From assembly GCA_944548615.1 (NCBI GenBank), contig OX155954.1, positions 7,723,498 through 7,787,497 of the forward strand: 64,000 nt of DNA. The letters run 5' to 3'. Within the stretch, counting starts at the first letter, position 1; every line of letters begins with the position of its first letter. A program made the position numbers and the translations under genes. This DNA is from Micropterix aruncella (lineage: Eukaryota > Arthropoda > Insecta > Lepidoptera > Micropterigidae). The notes below the pieces were generated by a model, which worked only from the letters and a program-made list of their open reading frames with translations, was not told the origin of the DNA and searched no databases. Positions 1 to 12,900 of the stretch are shown here, piece by piece.

Positions 1-707
1 TATAACTATTTTTACTACTTATTCTTAATTGCACAAAATAAAAGAAATATGCAGCAAAAAAAGTGATACAGCACCAAATGAAAGCCAAGCTTCAACTGAT
101 GGCCTACGTGACACCCACCGCCCTTTGTCTTGCATCTCTCACGCGACACCAAGTAAAACCAATCACTATCGACATCTATTGCCGTATATAACATTTTACC
201 CACAATGAATTAATAAGAGCTGTCATATAAGTAATTATAATACATAAAAAGATCTTTCATATGGTATATGGTTTATTGTTATAGGAGGGTGGGCCCAAAG
301 AGAGGCACCCTCCTTTGGTAACCATATTTAAGCAGCGGTCTCACACAAGTCTTGTAAAATTTCAAGAACGATTCGGGACTCAAGCAGTCAAATGCTTTAC
401 TGATGATATACAACTGAAAAATTACTCTTTTCGCAATAGCTCCTGATAATGTCCTTCTCGAATTTAACGAGACTTAGTGATATATCATCTAAATGGTAGA
501 CGTTTCGATTGTTCGTATTTTCGATTACTTCTTCAACGTGGAAAACTACACATTTGTCTTTTTTCAAAACAAGCAGTCATTCTTGTGTCCATTTAAAGAT
601 GTTGTCGAGTGTGGAGTTGCGAGCCACTCATCAGCGTATCACTGAAGATCTTCGTGTCATCAGCAAAGAATGCAACAATAATTTTTAAAATCGTTCTTCA
701 TCCGTAG
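1..707. other. Intronic sequence upstream of the first TBC1D9 exon in the window
   Basis: AT-rich, with no coding segment recognised. It contains a GGAGGGTG/CACCCTCC hairpin at 284-313. The open frame on the - strand at 660-923 is only the antisense of exon a. Confidence 0.5.
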
Positions 708-972
708 ATTAATCGATGACAAGGACTGCGGTTTCAACATAGACAAGGAACTATTGACAAAGCTGAGCAAAAACGTGGCGAAGAAACCGTCTTTTTTGAA
801 ACGTGACTTGGACGCTAGGAAACAGTCTGCCGCTTTCACTTTGAAGTTTCGACTGCCGCAAACCGAGAAACTAGACGGTTCTGAAGAGTGTACTCTATGG
901 ACGCCGTACAATAAGCGACACAATTGGGGCCGTATTTATTTGTCGCATAATTATATCTGTTTTGACAGCAGG
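708..972 (+). CDS. TBC1D9: TBC1D9 exon a: linker and start of the GRAM domain
   Basis: The acceptor is ttcatccgtag and the donor AGG/gtacg. One base completes a codon from the upstream exon, then 88 codons follow. The stretch KRDLDAR is the conserved linker. [11 protein letters not shown] followed by [11 protein letters not shown] and [12 protein letters not shown] is the first half of the C-terminal GRAM domain. An alternative acceptor at 741-742 would drop about 11 residues, but the upstream one matches the vertebrate family better (LIDDKDCGF against LLDNEGFEQ). Confidence 0.88.
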
Positions 973-3900
973 GTACGTATTTGTTGTGGCCCATATTACA
1001 TTTCTTTGTAGTGCCAATTTAGGGTCTAAAAACGTTCTAGGATCCAAAGCTTCCCTTATTCAGAACTTAACAGGTCCCAAAAGTGACGAGGCACATTTTC
1101 GTATCCCGTTTCTGCATTGTCATGGCGGATGACACTAAAATAGAGCTTGTTCGGGCTAATTTATGAACGGTTGAATATCTATAATTTCCGAACGAACATG
1201 GCCAAGCAGTGGCGGCACGTGGCCTTGTCCGACCACTGATCACCTATATCAAAAGAACCGATTAGGATCAACCATAAACAAAACCAGAAACTTTATAAAT
1301 TAATACCCATTCATAAATATTGAGTAAAGTAACGGAATACCAAAAGAATGGGAATAGCTCTTAATTTGTTATTATTATTATTATTATTATTGTTTATTCT
1401 TGACAGGCAGTTCACTTATACATCCAGATCAGATCTTGTAAAGCTAGTCATAAACAATGTTAAGAAGTTTTTAGGTACAAATCGAGTCTGTTTTTAAATT
1501 GATTGACAGAGCTTGTAGACAAATAATCAATTCAAATGGTAGTTCATTCCACATATGCACTCTATTTTGTTGAACGTTCTAAAGACGATTAGATGTAAAA
1601 TTTTCATAGTTGTGCTTTTTGCTGTGAGTTCAAAGATTTGTGTTGACGTTGAATTTGTAAATATTTTTTAGCCCAGGTACATCATAATAATTTGTGAGAA
1701 TTTTATGTCTCAATCAGGTCCCATCTTTGTCCTCTTTGTTTGAGAATAGTCAGTCCAAGTATTTCCAATCGATCTTCATAATTCCTATTATATTTTAGAA
1801 TCAACTAAGATTAGGCGTGCTAGAAACGGAATACCACCAAGTGGGTGAATTTAAAACTCACATCACTTCTACTTTCGCTGCTTATCTCTGTTGTAGGTTC
1901 GTCATCTGGTACGGCTGACTGTGCCACTTCGAACGGTATACCAGGTGGAAAAGGCAGATGGCTTCGGAGCCACAGGCAGCACCAGCGGAAGCAACGGCAA
2001 AGACTCTGGAGCAATACTAATCACTACTTCTACTCAGGCTAGCTTTTTATTCGGAAATATTTCAGATCGAGATTTCTTCGTGCATAAAGTGTCGGAGCTG
2101 CTTGCTAAATTACCAAAGTAATTACTGTGAATTGTATTTTTTTAGCAATAGAATGTTTATTGCATGGAGATTTTTTTCCACCAGAGATAAGTCACCCGTT
2201 CGAGACATCGAAGAAGCAGGCGATGAATGGTCGCCGCAACCACCGTTGATGATATCGTTCAAACTGCATCAGACTGCGCAACTTAAACAGATACAAGAAA
2301 AAAAGGTAACATGGTAGAATAATTTCACAAAATGTTGTTATCTCAGTACGTTATCATTTCTAGTGCTCGCCCCATCGTCACAGGCTTCCTATTCTATACA
2401 TGCCTTTGATATCGGCATTGATTGTAATATAATTCCTCCTTTTAATTGTAATAGTATTCCTCCTCCAATGCACTGGAAAGTAATGTTGTATGACTGGACG
2501 CCAGAGATGCTGAAATTTTATTTAAATGCCTTTCAGCATACACTTCCAGACCCCAGTAACCTCGCTCGTTGGAGCTATGCCGAGGATAGTTCATGTCCCC
2601 TTTGTAGCAACACCCCTTGCACAGCTAGACATATTCTAGCTGGCTGCAAGGTGGCCTTGGATCAAGGACGGTACACGCACCGCCACGACAAAGTCCTTGC
2701 TGTTATTCGCGAGGTACTTAGCCTCTCAGTGGCTCGTGCCAACAAGGGTTTGACAGTATCCTCCAAACCCCCAATACAGTTGTGCGGGTTGGCTCTAAAG
2801 GCAAAAAACATCTCACTGCAAAACCTTTCTCAATAATCGAGAAAGCTTCAGATTGGATTATGGAGGTCGATTCGGTCTCTAAGCAGTATAAATTCCTTGA
2901 AAGTCTCGGATGCACAGCCCTGCGTCCAGATATAACTCTTTACTCTATCTCGGAAGATAGTCCTTATCGTAGAGTTAACTGTTCCATGGGAATCAAATAT
3001 CCCAAAAGACCACGAGTACAAATTAAATAAATACCATGACCTCGCAAATGCCGTCACCCGGAACGGCTTCACTGTTCACCTTCACGCGGTGGAAGTAGGC
3101 GCTCGTGGCCTGCCAGCTAAATCTTTGTTTCACCTTTTTAAAGATCTTGGTCTCTCCAGGAAAATAATCAACTCCTTTCTAGAGAAATTATCTAAAACCG
3201 CGATTTCTGCATCTCAAATTCTATGGCTTCGAAGGGGGGAGTGAATGGGTGGTAAGGTGAACGCTCACATGTGGCAAGACAGCTGTCCTAAACCTACTAC
3301 CGCCGGTCGTAAGTCCGGAATCCACCCTTCACCTCCCAGAAGTGTAATAATTATATATGATGGGCCCGATTTTTGGTCGGTGAATTCCATGGCAGCTCCG
3401 TTTGTATTTTATTTTATTTTATTATATAACCAGTCCTGGACTGGCTTCGTTGGGGACCCTCGGCTAGAGAATGAAGATGGCCCCCTTTATGAAGAGGGGG
3501 TTCGGGGGACCTTTTTTGAAAATTACATGCCTGAAACCACATTTTCACAGGCATGATATTTATCAAAAATTAAGCTTTTCTTTCTTACGCTTACAATACA
3601 TGTTTATATATTTTTTTATTGTATCTAAACTTACACACACTAGATTATATAGTAATCAATGTCAAGTGGTTTATTACTTGTGGCGAAAATATTTTGTATG
3701 AATATAAGGGTGAGAAATATTTTTAGAATTAGGCCACTTAACCTGTGATAAAGCCATTATCTAAATCCTACTGCAATACCGCGATAAAAAGTATTTAATT
3801 AGGGAAAACGCTAATGTGTAAGCAAAGCATATGTAAAAAAAAGGTGTCTTATTAAGATTACGTTTATATAATCAAAAGAATAAATGGTCAGAATTAATTA

Positions 3901-6900
3901 TTTACAATTTAAATCAAGAAGTATCCTAACCTAACAGATTTTTGGCCAGTTCTTTTTTATAGTCGTGGCTACTTCATCTATAATTACATTTTTATCCGAG
4001 TTATAATATAAGTCTCTTGAGGCCTCTTTGGGGCCCCTTTTAGTAGCGGGCCCTCCAGCCGACCAGGCAGACTAGCCATCAGGCAGTCCGGGCCTGATTA
4101 TAGCTATATTATAGCGTATTAGACTGCTCAACAACATACTACAATTTAGAAACCAGTATTTCCCTACAAAACGCGAGATGGCATTTATAATCCTAAAGTT
4201 GATTATTATGTTCAATATGGCGACTTTCGTGATATAAGACAATGGAGGTGCACTGTAGATGGCGCTTTATAGTCGCTTATACGATATAAAATAATATATA
4301 ATAACAAACATATTATTAGACATCAATTTTTAATTTGGCATATAGGTTTTTCAATTCATAATAATTACGCACTTTAATGTTCAGATAGGGCTTTTTTGGA
4401 TAAACAAAATTTTGGGCTAGCGCTTAAACTGCCCTCTCTGCTCTACGCCAACTCCAGAATAACCAAAAATTCGATTCTGTGCAATTCCAAAGATCCGGCA
4501 ATATCGAAGCACGTAATAAGTGGCTGTAGTGATTCAAATGAACTACAAGCCCGCGTAGACTTCCACAAAAGGTTCCTTACTGGAATCAGCCAGAATGGCA
4601 CTGGTCTGGGGTATGGCAGTACAACCACGAGCGACGTGGACTTGAAGAAGTCTCTTTTGCGGGGAGATTACGACAGCAAGAGTATGGCTCATGCTATTGG
4701 CCTTCAATGCCAGAATGATTGGACAACAATTGGTGACTTTTGCATTCCGCCTCCAATGCACTGGAAGGTAATGCTCTATGACTGGACGCCAGAGATGCTG
4801 AAATTTTATTTGAATGCCTTTCAGCATACACTTCCAGACCCCAGTAACCTCGCTCGTTGGAGCTTTGCCGAGGATAGTTCTTGTCCCCTCTGTAGCAATA
4901 CCCCTTGCACAGCTAGACACATTCTAGCTGGCTGCAAGGTGGCCTTAGATCAAGGACGGTACACTTACCGCCATGACAAAGTTCTCGCTGTTATTCGCGA
5001 GGTAATTAGTCTCTCAGTGGCTCGTGCCAACAAGGGTTTGACAGTATCCTCCAAACCCCCAATACAGTTTGTGCGGGATGGCTCTAAAGGCAAAAAACAT
5101 TTAACTACAAACCTTTCTCAATAATCGAGAAAGCTACAGATTGGATTCTGGAGGTTGATTCGGTCTCTAAGCAGTATAAATTCCCTGAAAGTCTCGGATG
5201 CACAGCCCTCCGTCCAGATATAACTCTTTACTCTCTATCTCGGAAGGTGGCTCTTATTGTAGAATTAACTGTTCCATGGGAATCAAATATCCCTAAAGAC
5301 CACGAGTACAAATTAAATAAATACCATGATCTTGCAAATGCCGTAACCCGGAACGGCTTCACTGTTCACCTTCACGCGGTGGAAGTTGGCGCTCGTGGCC
5401 TGCCAGCTAAATCTCTATTTCACCTCTTTAAAGATCTTGGCCTTTCCAGAAAAATAATCAACTCTTTCTTAGAAAAATTATCTAAAACTGCGATTTGCGC
5501 ATCTCAAATTCTATGGCTTCGAAGGGGGAGTGAATGGGTGGCAAGGTGAACGCTCACATGTGGCAAGACAGCTGTCCTAAACCTACCACAGCCGGTTCGT
5601 AAGTCCGGAATCCACTGCTCACCCCCCAGAAGTGTAAAAAAAATAGTATTATGATGGGCCCGACTCCGGTCGGTGAATTCCATGGCAGCTCCGTTTGTAT
5701 TTATTGTTTATTATTAGTCTATTTAGATAGAATGCCATCTATTGATGACATTCTATCTCTCCGTATTATCATTGATTATAATAGTATTATTTCTGTGATC
5801 TAATCAGCCTATATAAAAAGATGCAATAGATGGCACTAATAATTGAATGAAATTATTGTTATCGTTGGTTAAATTATTGAGTTTTTATAACCAATCTGAC
5901 CTATATAAAGAAACCATTCATTATCTATGTTATTATAGATGGCCAAATAAATTGCTATTAGTTTGGCTGGCAACCTGCATTTCGTCGTCTTGCAAGGGTT
6001 GCCAAATCGTTCTATGAAGTTGCACAATCTAATACCATAGATAGTCAATGATATCGGCAATAACTTTCATCACTCTGAACATCATATAATATATATGCAG
6101 ATGACACTCGAGTGTTCCTATCTTTCTACCCCGACGACACTAACTCTGCAATTAGCAAAATGTTTGAAGACCTACATTATCTGATTGGTCAAAGAGACAT
6201 GGACTTGCTCAACCCCTCTAAATCTTGATACCTGATAATAGGATCCCCGCATAACCTGGCTTAATTCAATTTTGTTAGACGTCCAGACATTGATGTTGAT
6301 CAAGAAGCAATCTGTCAAGTAGACATTGCCCGTAATCTTAGACTGCACATTGATGAACATCTGATGAATGTTTCAACGACTGTACATCGATGAACATCTG
6401 AAATCATTGTATAGAATCAGAGATTATCTCCATACAGATATTAAGATTCTCCTATTAAACCCTCTCATTTTACTTATCCTTGAATACGGAAAATCAGACC
6501 AAAATAGGATTCAGAAGTTACAAAATGCCTGTGTCATTTTTTGGTTCAGTATTCCACCTAGAAGCCACGTTCTACCGTTTCTCTATAAATCCGCCATCCT
6601 AAACATGATCCACCCCAGGCAACTTCACCTCATTAATTTTGTGATGAATAGTTCTAAAACAACCTTTTCTCCTTGTTAAAATGGTCTCACCGCAATGCTC
6701 ACTTAGCTTTAATACCCAGGTATAAATCATATGCTAAAAAAGACAGTTTCACCTTCGCAGCTTTGGCCCTGTGGAATGGACTAAGTAGATATCAGATCCA
6801 AGTCCTTAGCAGCCTTCAGTTCCGAGTTTAAAAAAGATCTATTAAATAAACAATCTCCTAGACATACCAAATATTATAATTTAAATTTGGCATCTCAGTA

Positions 6901-9900
6901 ACATTAAAGCTAATAGGTCTTGTCATATTATAATGTTACAATTCTTCAAAGAATAATAAACTATTCTAGTCATTGTTGTTTTATATTGCTAATTCATAGA
7001 TAACCCTGCAGCAGGCTGGCCGATTGAATTACGCTTCACCATTAGGGTCTGTTTTTAGCCTCCAGCCACCACAGATAAGATGTTAAATATAAATGATGCT
7101 AGAATTGTTATTTTCTAGGGGTAGCGAACTGTTTCCTGCAGCTTGGGCCATAGGATCCACTGTGTTTCCGGGTCGGTCCAGCTCTAGATTCAGCTCCTAT
7201 TGAGTAGCCTCCTCGTACCCCGAAAAGGATTCTGTCGCCTCAAGCCTCGCGGCTAGTAGAAGGATTTCCTCTGAAGGATTGCCTCCCGGCGCTACTGGAC
7301 GATTTGTGCACCGTGCGGCGTCAGCCAATCGGTTCTGCACTATGACTAATTACTGAAGGAGTGTGGAGACTATGGAAATATAATATCTCCTAAGCAGCGG
7401 GGGTGGATGTTGAGCTGTTGATCCTGAATTCAGAGCCGGGCAAAAGATGCCAATGGTCAGCGATAGATTCAAACTGAATCACCGCTGAATATACAGCAGG
7501 TAGAGGTCGCGCAAGCGACTTCGGATCCATAACCAGTCGGGAGGTCGGAGGTATCCTGATGGGTAATTCCAGATGGAGATATCCTTTCAAACTGGTAGTC
7601 AGGGGGCGAGGCTGCCCGCTGGTTACCTTTCCTGGTGCTTCGCTGTCAGGCATTGGCCTCTGATGGGCTCTGAAGCCTCTGGCTTAGCTAGATAGGGTAG
7701 ATTTGTATTGTCTCTAAGTCATCTACGCTCACCTCACCGGAGATAGAACAATCGCTTTCGTTAAAACTTTCTGAGGTTCGCTCGTGAGGGTTCGCTCTAT
7801 CTAGTTGGCAACCCAACTTGTTATTTTCTAGGAACGCGAATGGGAAGAGCATATGTCGGAGTACGGGCGAGGCGTCAGCATGTACCGAACGGTAACCGGC
7901 AGCGTGCAGGTCATCGGGGGAATCCCGGATTGTCTCCGGGGAGAGCTCTGGGGCGTCTTTTCCGGATCTGTGCTGCAGCGGACGCAAAATCAAGGACTGT
8001 ACAGGAATCTCGTGAACCGAGCTTTGGCTTCGCAGAATCAATCAAACGACGAAATCGAGAGGGATTTGCATCGATCGTTGCCGGAGCACCCCGCTTTTCA
8101 AAATAATGTTGGTAAGCGTCTCGGTTTTCATCTGATCCATTAAAAATATGTAGCCGTTCTTTAAATCATTGCTGGGGTTTTTCAGGCATATCTGCTTTGC
8201 GTCGAGTCCTTCGTGCTTACGCTCTACGAAATCCTCAGATTGGGTATTGCCAAGCGATGAACATCGTCGCCTCAGTGTTACTGATTTTCTGTCCGGAGGA
8301 GCAAGCGTTTTGGCTACTGGCTACTATTTGCGAAACGCTACTGCCCGATTATTATAACACGAGAGTTGTAGGTGCTTTGGTACGTATGTATTCATTAATT
8401 TGTAGATACAATTGAACAGCGGTTGTAAACCTATTTTCATAAAGAACCTCATTTAAAAATGTATCATTGGAATTTGAAATTTTAATTTGTATCAATTTTG
8501 AGGTATTTCATTTTGAATGATTTTTAAATATTTAAAATTATTACCTTTTTTTATTATTTGATGTTATATTTAATTTTACTTAGATTATGATATATTAAAA
8601 ATTATAGTAATTATAATTAATCTGCAGTCACATCACAATCATAAATATACACACATCCTACCTGCTATTTTGTAAATATTACTGCTTAATTAATATTTCA
8701 GTAAAAATATCGTAACAAATCTATTTTACTCCTTTACAAATACATATCACATAAATAAGAACCTTTTTACTAGTAGGTACATCTAAAACTAATTAATATT
8801 CAAAGGAAAACTTATTTTAGTCGCAATTAGATTTTTATTTTTTATTGCTAAATATATTTCTTATATATTTTGTTTTCATTTTAAATTATAGTTTGTGTTG
8901 ATTGGACGGGTTCGACTTTTACCTGATAAATGTTGTAATTAGGCTAAGAACATTATATATAGGGCGGCACGGAAGATTTTTGCCCGTTTGTATACTAAAT
9001 AGGAATTGTGTTTAGCCACTAGTTTAACTTGCATCTCAAAAATGTACAACTATCACCATTGGCAATAAAATAAATATATAAAAAAATATCCCACCTGAAG
9101 GGTGAATAACAAATTAAAATAAAAATAAAATTTAAATTAAGTATATTTCTGTTAAATATATTTATGGTTCGGATAAGTAATGAAATATGAGCTATAATTT
9201 CGAATATGTATTAAACTTGAAAGTTACAACCAGCAGTTTTTAGAAATGCCCCTATTGTGAGTTTGACATCCACATACGGCTTTTATTTCTTTGCCAACTT
9301 ACGGGATACTTTCTATGAGAAATATTACCACTTTTTGACAGTTAAACTGGCCTTTTGAAAACGCAGCTTCGTTTATAATTGCTTCTAATTCATCGATACG
9401 TTTCGTTGTTGCGAAGGAAGCTAATATTAAAAGTTTCTTCCCAGTCATTGTTAAAGTACTAACACCGTGGTCGTTTAGGCACAAGAAACACTTTTCCGCG
9501 ATAACGCCTTCGGGTGTGCATCTCATCTCCTCTCGCTCTACCTTTCGCTTCGTCCCTCTCTATCTTTCTCTATTATTATTTTACACAATTGTCATGTATA
9601 TTAAGTTTCGGTATTTCTTACTTTTTATTATTTTAATTCTCATTAAAATTTACACTGTGTGTATGTCTAGTACAAATACTTTATTTATTTATTTTTATTT
9701 TGTAAATTAATGTACAAGGAAATAAAGACAAGGACATGCATACTGTTAAAACAAACTTTAGAATCGTTAAAAACATACATTAGTATAGTGAAAAACATAG
9801 CTTTATGCATATTTTAGTCCTTAATTGCATACATATTTTTTTCTACTTTAAATTTTACTTTAATTTGTGTAAACAACACATTTGTTAGATTTAGAAATAT

Positions 9901-12900
9901 TTGAAAATTGATCACCTTCGTCAGTTCGCGAGTTACAAAAATACAGTTGGTATAACACAGCACAGCCAGAGACAGACATTCTAGGTCTAGTTGGTTGTGC
10001 GATTTCGCCTCATTCGGATATGCTAGCATATTTATATGAATAGAGCTATGTTTTTCGCTATAATAATGTTTGTTTTTAATTATTCCTCATGTACAACAGT
10101 ATGCATTTCCTTGTATTTTTTTTTCTTGTACGTTATAAATAAATAAAATAAATAAATAAATAAATATAAATATGCTAGCATATCCGAAATGAGGCGAAGT
10201 CGCACAACCAACTAGACTTACTGGTCTTGTATTCTATGTTTGTTATACACGATTTCTTGTAAATAAAGACTGCATTAGAACTAACATTTTTTAAAAAATA
10301 TAACAAAAATCTCCTATTACTTCTACCATCCTTCCTTATCCTTCAAATTAATGCTTTTAGATATTAAAATATTTTAATGGAGCATTTAAAATTTGGTTTT
10401 ACAATAATATTTTATTTCAATAATATTGACCGCTGCAGTAGAAAGTCACTACAATGTTTGGTGTCTATGAAAGTGCATATAACTCGTTCTTTACTTGTTC
10501 TATTTCATCTTGCAGGTAGACCAAGGTGTATTAGATGATCTAACGCAAGAGCATTTGCCAGATCTGCATTCAAAGCTACATCATTTAGGAATGATGAAAA
10601 TGATCTCTCTTGCTTGGTTTTTGACGATTTTCATTAGTGTCATGCCGTATGAAAGTGCCGTACTCATAATGGACTGCTTTTTCTACGATGGAGCGAAAGT
10701 GATATTCCAGGTGAAAAGCTTTAAAGTTGCTGCGATTATCATAATATAAATGAATGCATGATTTTAATGCGTATATATTTTTTCATAGGTTGCTTTAACA
10801 ATATTAGATAATAACAAAGATAAATTAATAACATGCCGGGATGACGGTGAAGCCATGCAAATCTTAGGAGAATATTTAGAAGGAGTATACAACGACGAAG
10901 CAGTTGCCATGACCACTGAACCTCGGACAGATAAAAAGGTTTATTGTACTTAACTTGATTTCAAATTACTTTTTTATCTAGACCAATGTATGTAGTTACA
11001 ATTAATTTAAATTACATGAATTTTAACCCATAATTGATCTAATAACATACATTTGACTTGAAATTTTATATTTTTTTCTCCTTCTATGGTCTTAGTTTTG
11101 TAAATGAATTGACTTCATTTGGTAGCGATATGATTTGGTCTTCCGGATCCATATTAAATAGTTTTTTCCAGCAATTCGAAATATTTACTTGCTGGAATCC
11201 TGCAACAAACTATGTGGGGGGGGGGGGATTTAGAGGGTACTGTCAAACTGTTGTTGGCTAGAGCCAATAAGAGGCTAATTACCTTGCGAACACCAGCAAG
11301 GACTTTGCCATGGCTGTAGGCGAGGCCGACTTGTAGCCAGCCAAAATATGTCTCTGTATAAGGGGTATTGCTACAGAGGAGACACGAACCTAGGTTATTT
11401 GGGTCTGGAAGTGTATTCTGAAAGGCATTTAAATAAAAATCCAGCATCTCTAGAGTCCGGTAAGTAATAAATTATCTTCCATTGCATTGGAGGGGAAATG
11501 CTTAAATCCCTAACTGATGCTCAGTAATTATGTCTTTGAAGGCTAACAGTCTGTTGCTGTCTTGCATAATCTCCTCACAAAAGTGACTTCTTCAGGTCCA
11601 CATCCCTCATGGTTGTACTACCATACTCCAGACCAGTGCCTTTTGTCTGGTTCCAGGAAGAAACTTTTATGGAAGTCTATCCGCATAGACTTCCATAAAA
11701 AGTCAGCATCGTTGTAGCCAATAAGCCCACTCTTGTAAATCATTTCATTCATTACAACCTTTTATGTGTTTCAATATTGTTAGATTCTTAGAAGTGGACA
11801 GAATAAATGCTTTGATTATTCTGGAGTTGGAATAGAGCAGAGAGGGCAGTTTCAGAGCTAGCCCAAAGTATGTTTGGATCTGAAGAGAGTGGAGGGTCAG
11901 CTAGGTTGAGTAGGGACAGCCATGATTTTGGCACTCGCTGTCACTAGTTCGTCTAGGTGGGTTAGTTGGGTTTTTGTGAAATTATAAACGACTGCAAGAA
12001 CAAAATTAAAATCGTAATATTGTAAACCGCGTAATTTCTAAAGTACACCCACTGCACATCTCGACGCTTCGTCATTCATGTAGTATTCTACAACGATGTT
12101 TATTATCTCAATCCGTTAAACCGTGACTGATGAAAACTGCTCATTTGCAGGTTTTCAATTATATTTGTCTCAATTTTCGTTTCTAATTGAATTTTCCAGA
12201 CAATCCGAGTGCAGAGTCTCGTTTACGAATCGTACCGCAGATTCGGCGAGAACGTAATGAGTGAAAGCATTGAACAGCTGCGGTTGAAACATCGCTTACG
12301 AGTCGTCAGACAACTCGAAGATGGACTGGAAAAAAATTGCATAAGGACACTATTGCTCGACAACTTCTTCGATGCACATGAGTTACAAGTAAGGTATTTT
12401 AGTTAGTCGAAAGGAACTTTGAAAACGCTTTTATTAGCGGTAGGAGTAGGATGGCAACGAGTGGACCTCAACAAGCGCTTGTGATGGCAACAACAAGGAA
12501 ACAGCGCTCTTCTCCGCCGCCGGCTCTCCATCTTCCGTTCAATGAATTCCCTTCTGCGCATGCGCACGGTGTGTTGTCACCGTACCACCATAGTGTTTCC
12601 ACTCCTGCTTCAGTTGTGCCGCTGTGCATATCTGACCTCAACGCATATTATTAGGCATTGCATGCATAATATTTCTATTAATTTATGTAATTAGTTTCTT
12701 TATTTTTTATGTGCTTTACAGACGTCTAATCATCAGTCATCAAATGTGTTTAGATGCTAGAATAGAAGTCAACATAGTGAATGAATGAATGAAATATCAT
12801 TAACGATCATCTAGGCATGCTTATTATCCATCATCTAACAAAGTAAACCAAGGTGGTGGAAAAAGATAATATAGTGCCAATAAACATTACGATCATGAAT

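Noticed and set aside
7688..8041. 117-codon minus-strand frame
   Set aside because: Its upper part (from 7832) is antisense to the strongly conserved TBC exon d; no recognisable protein.
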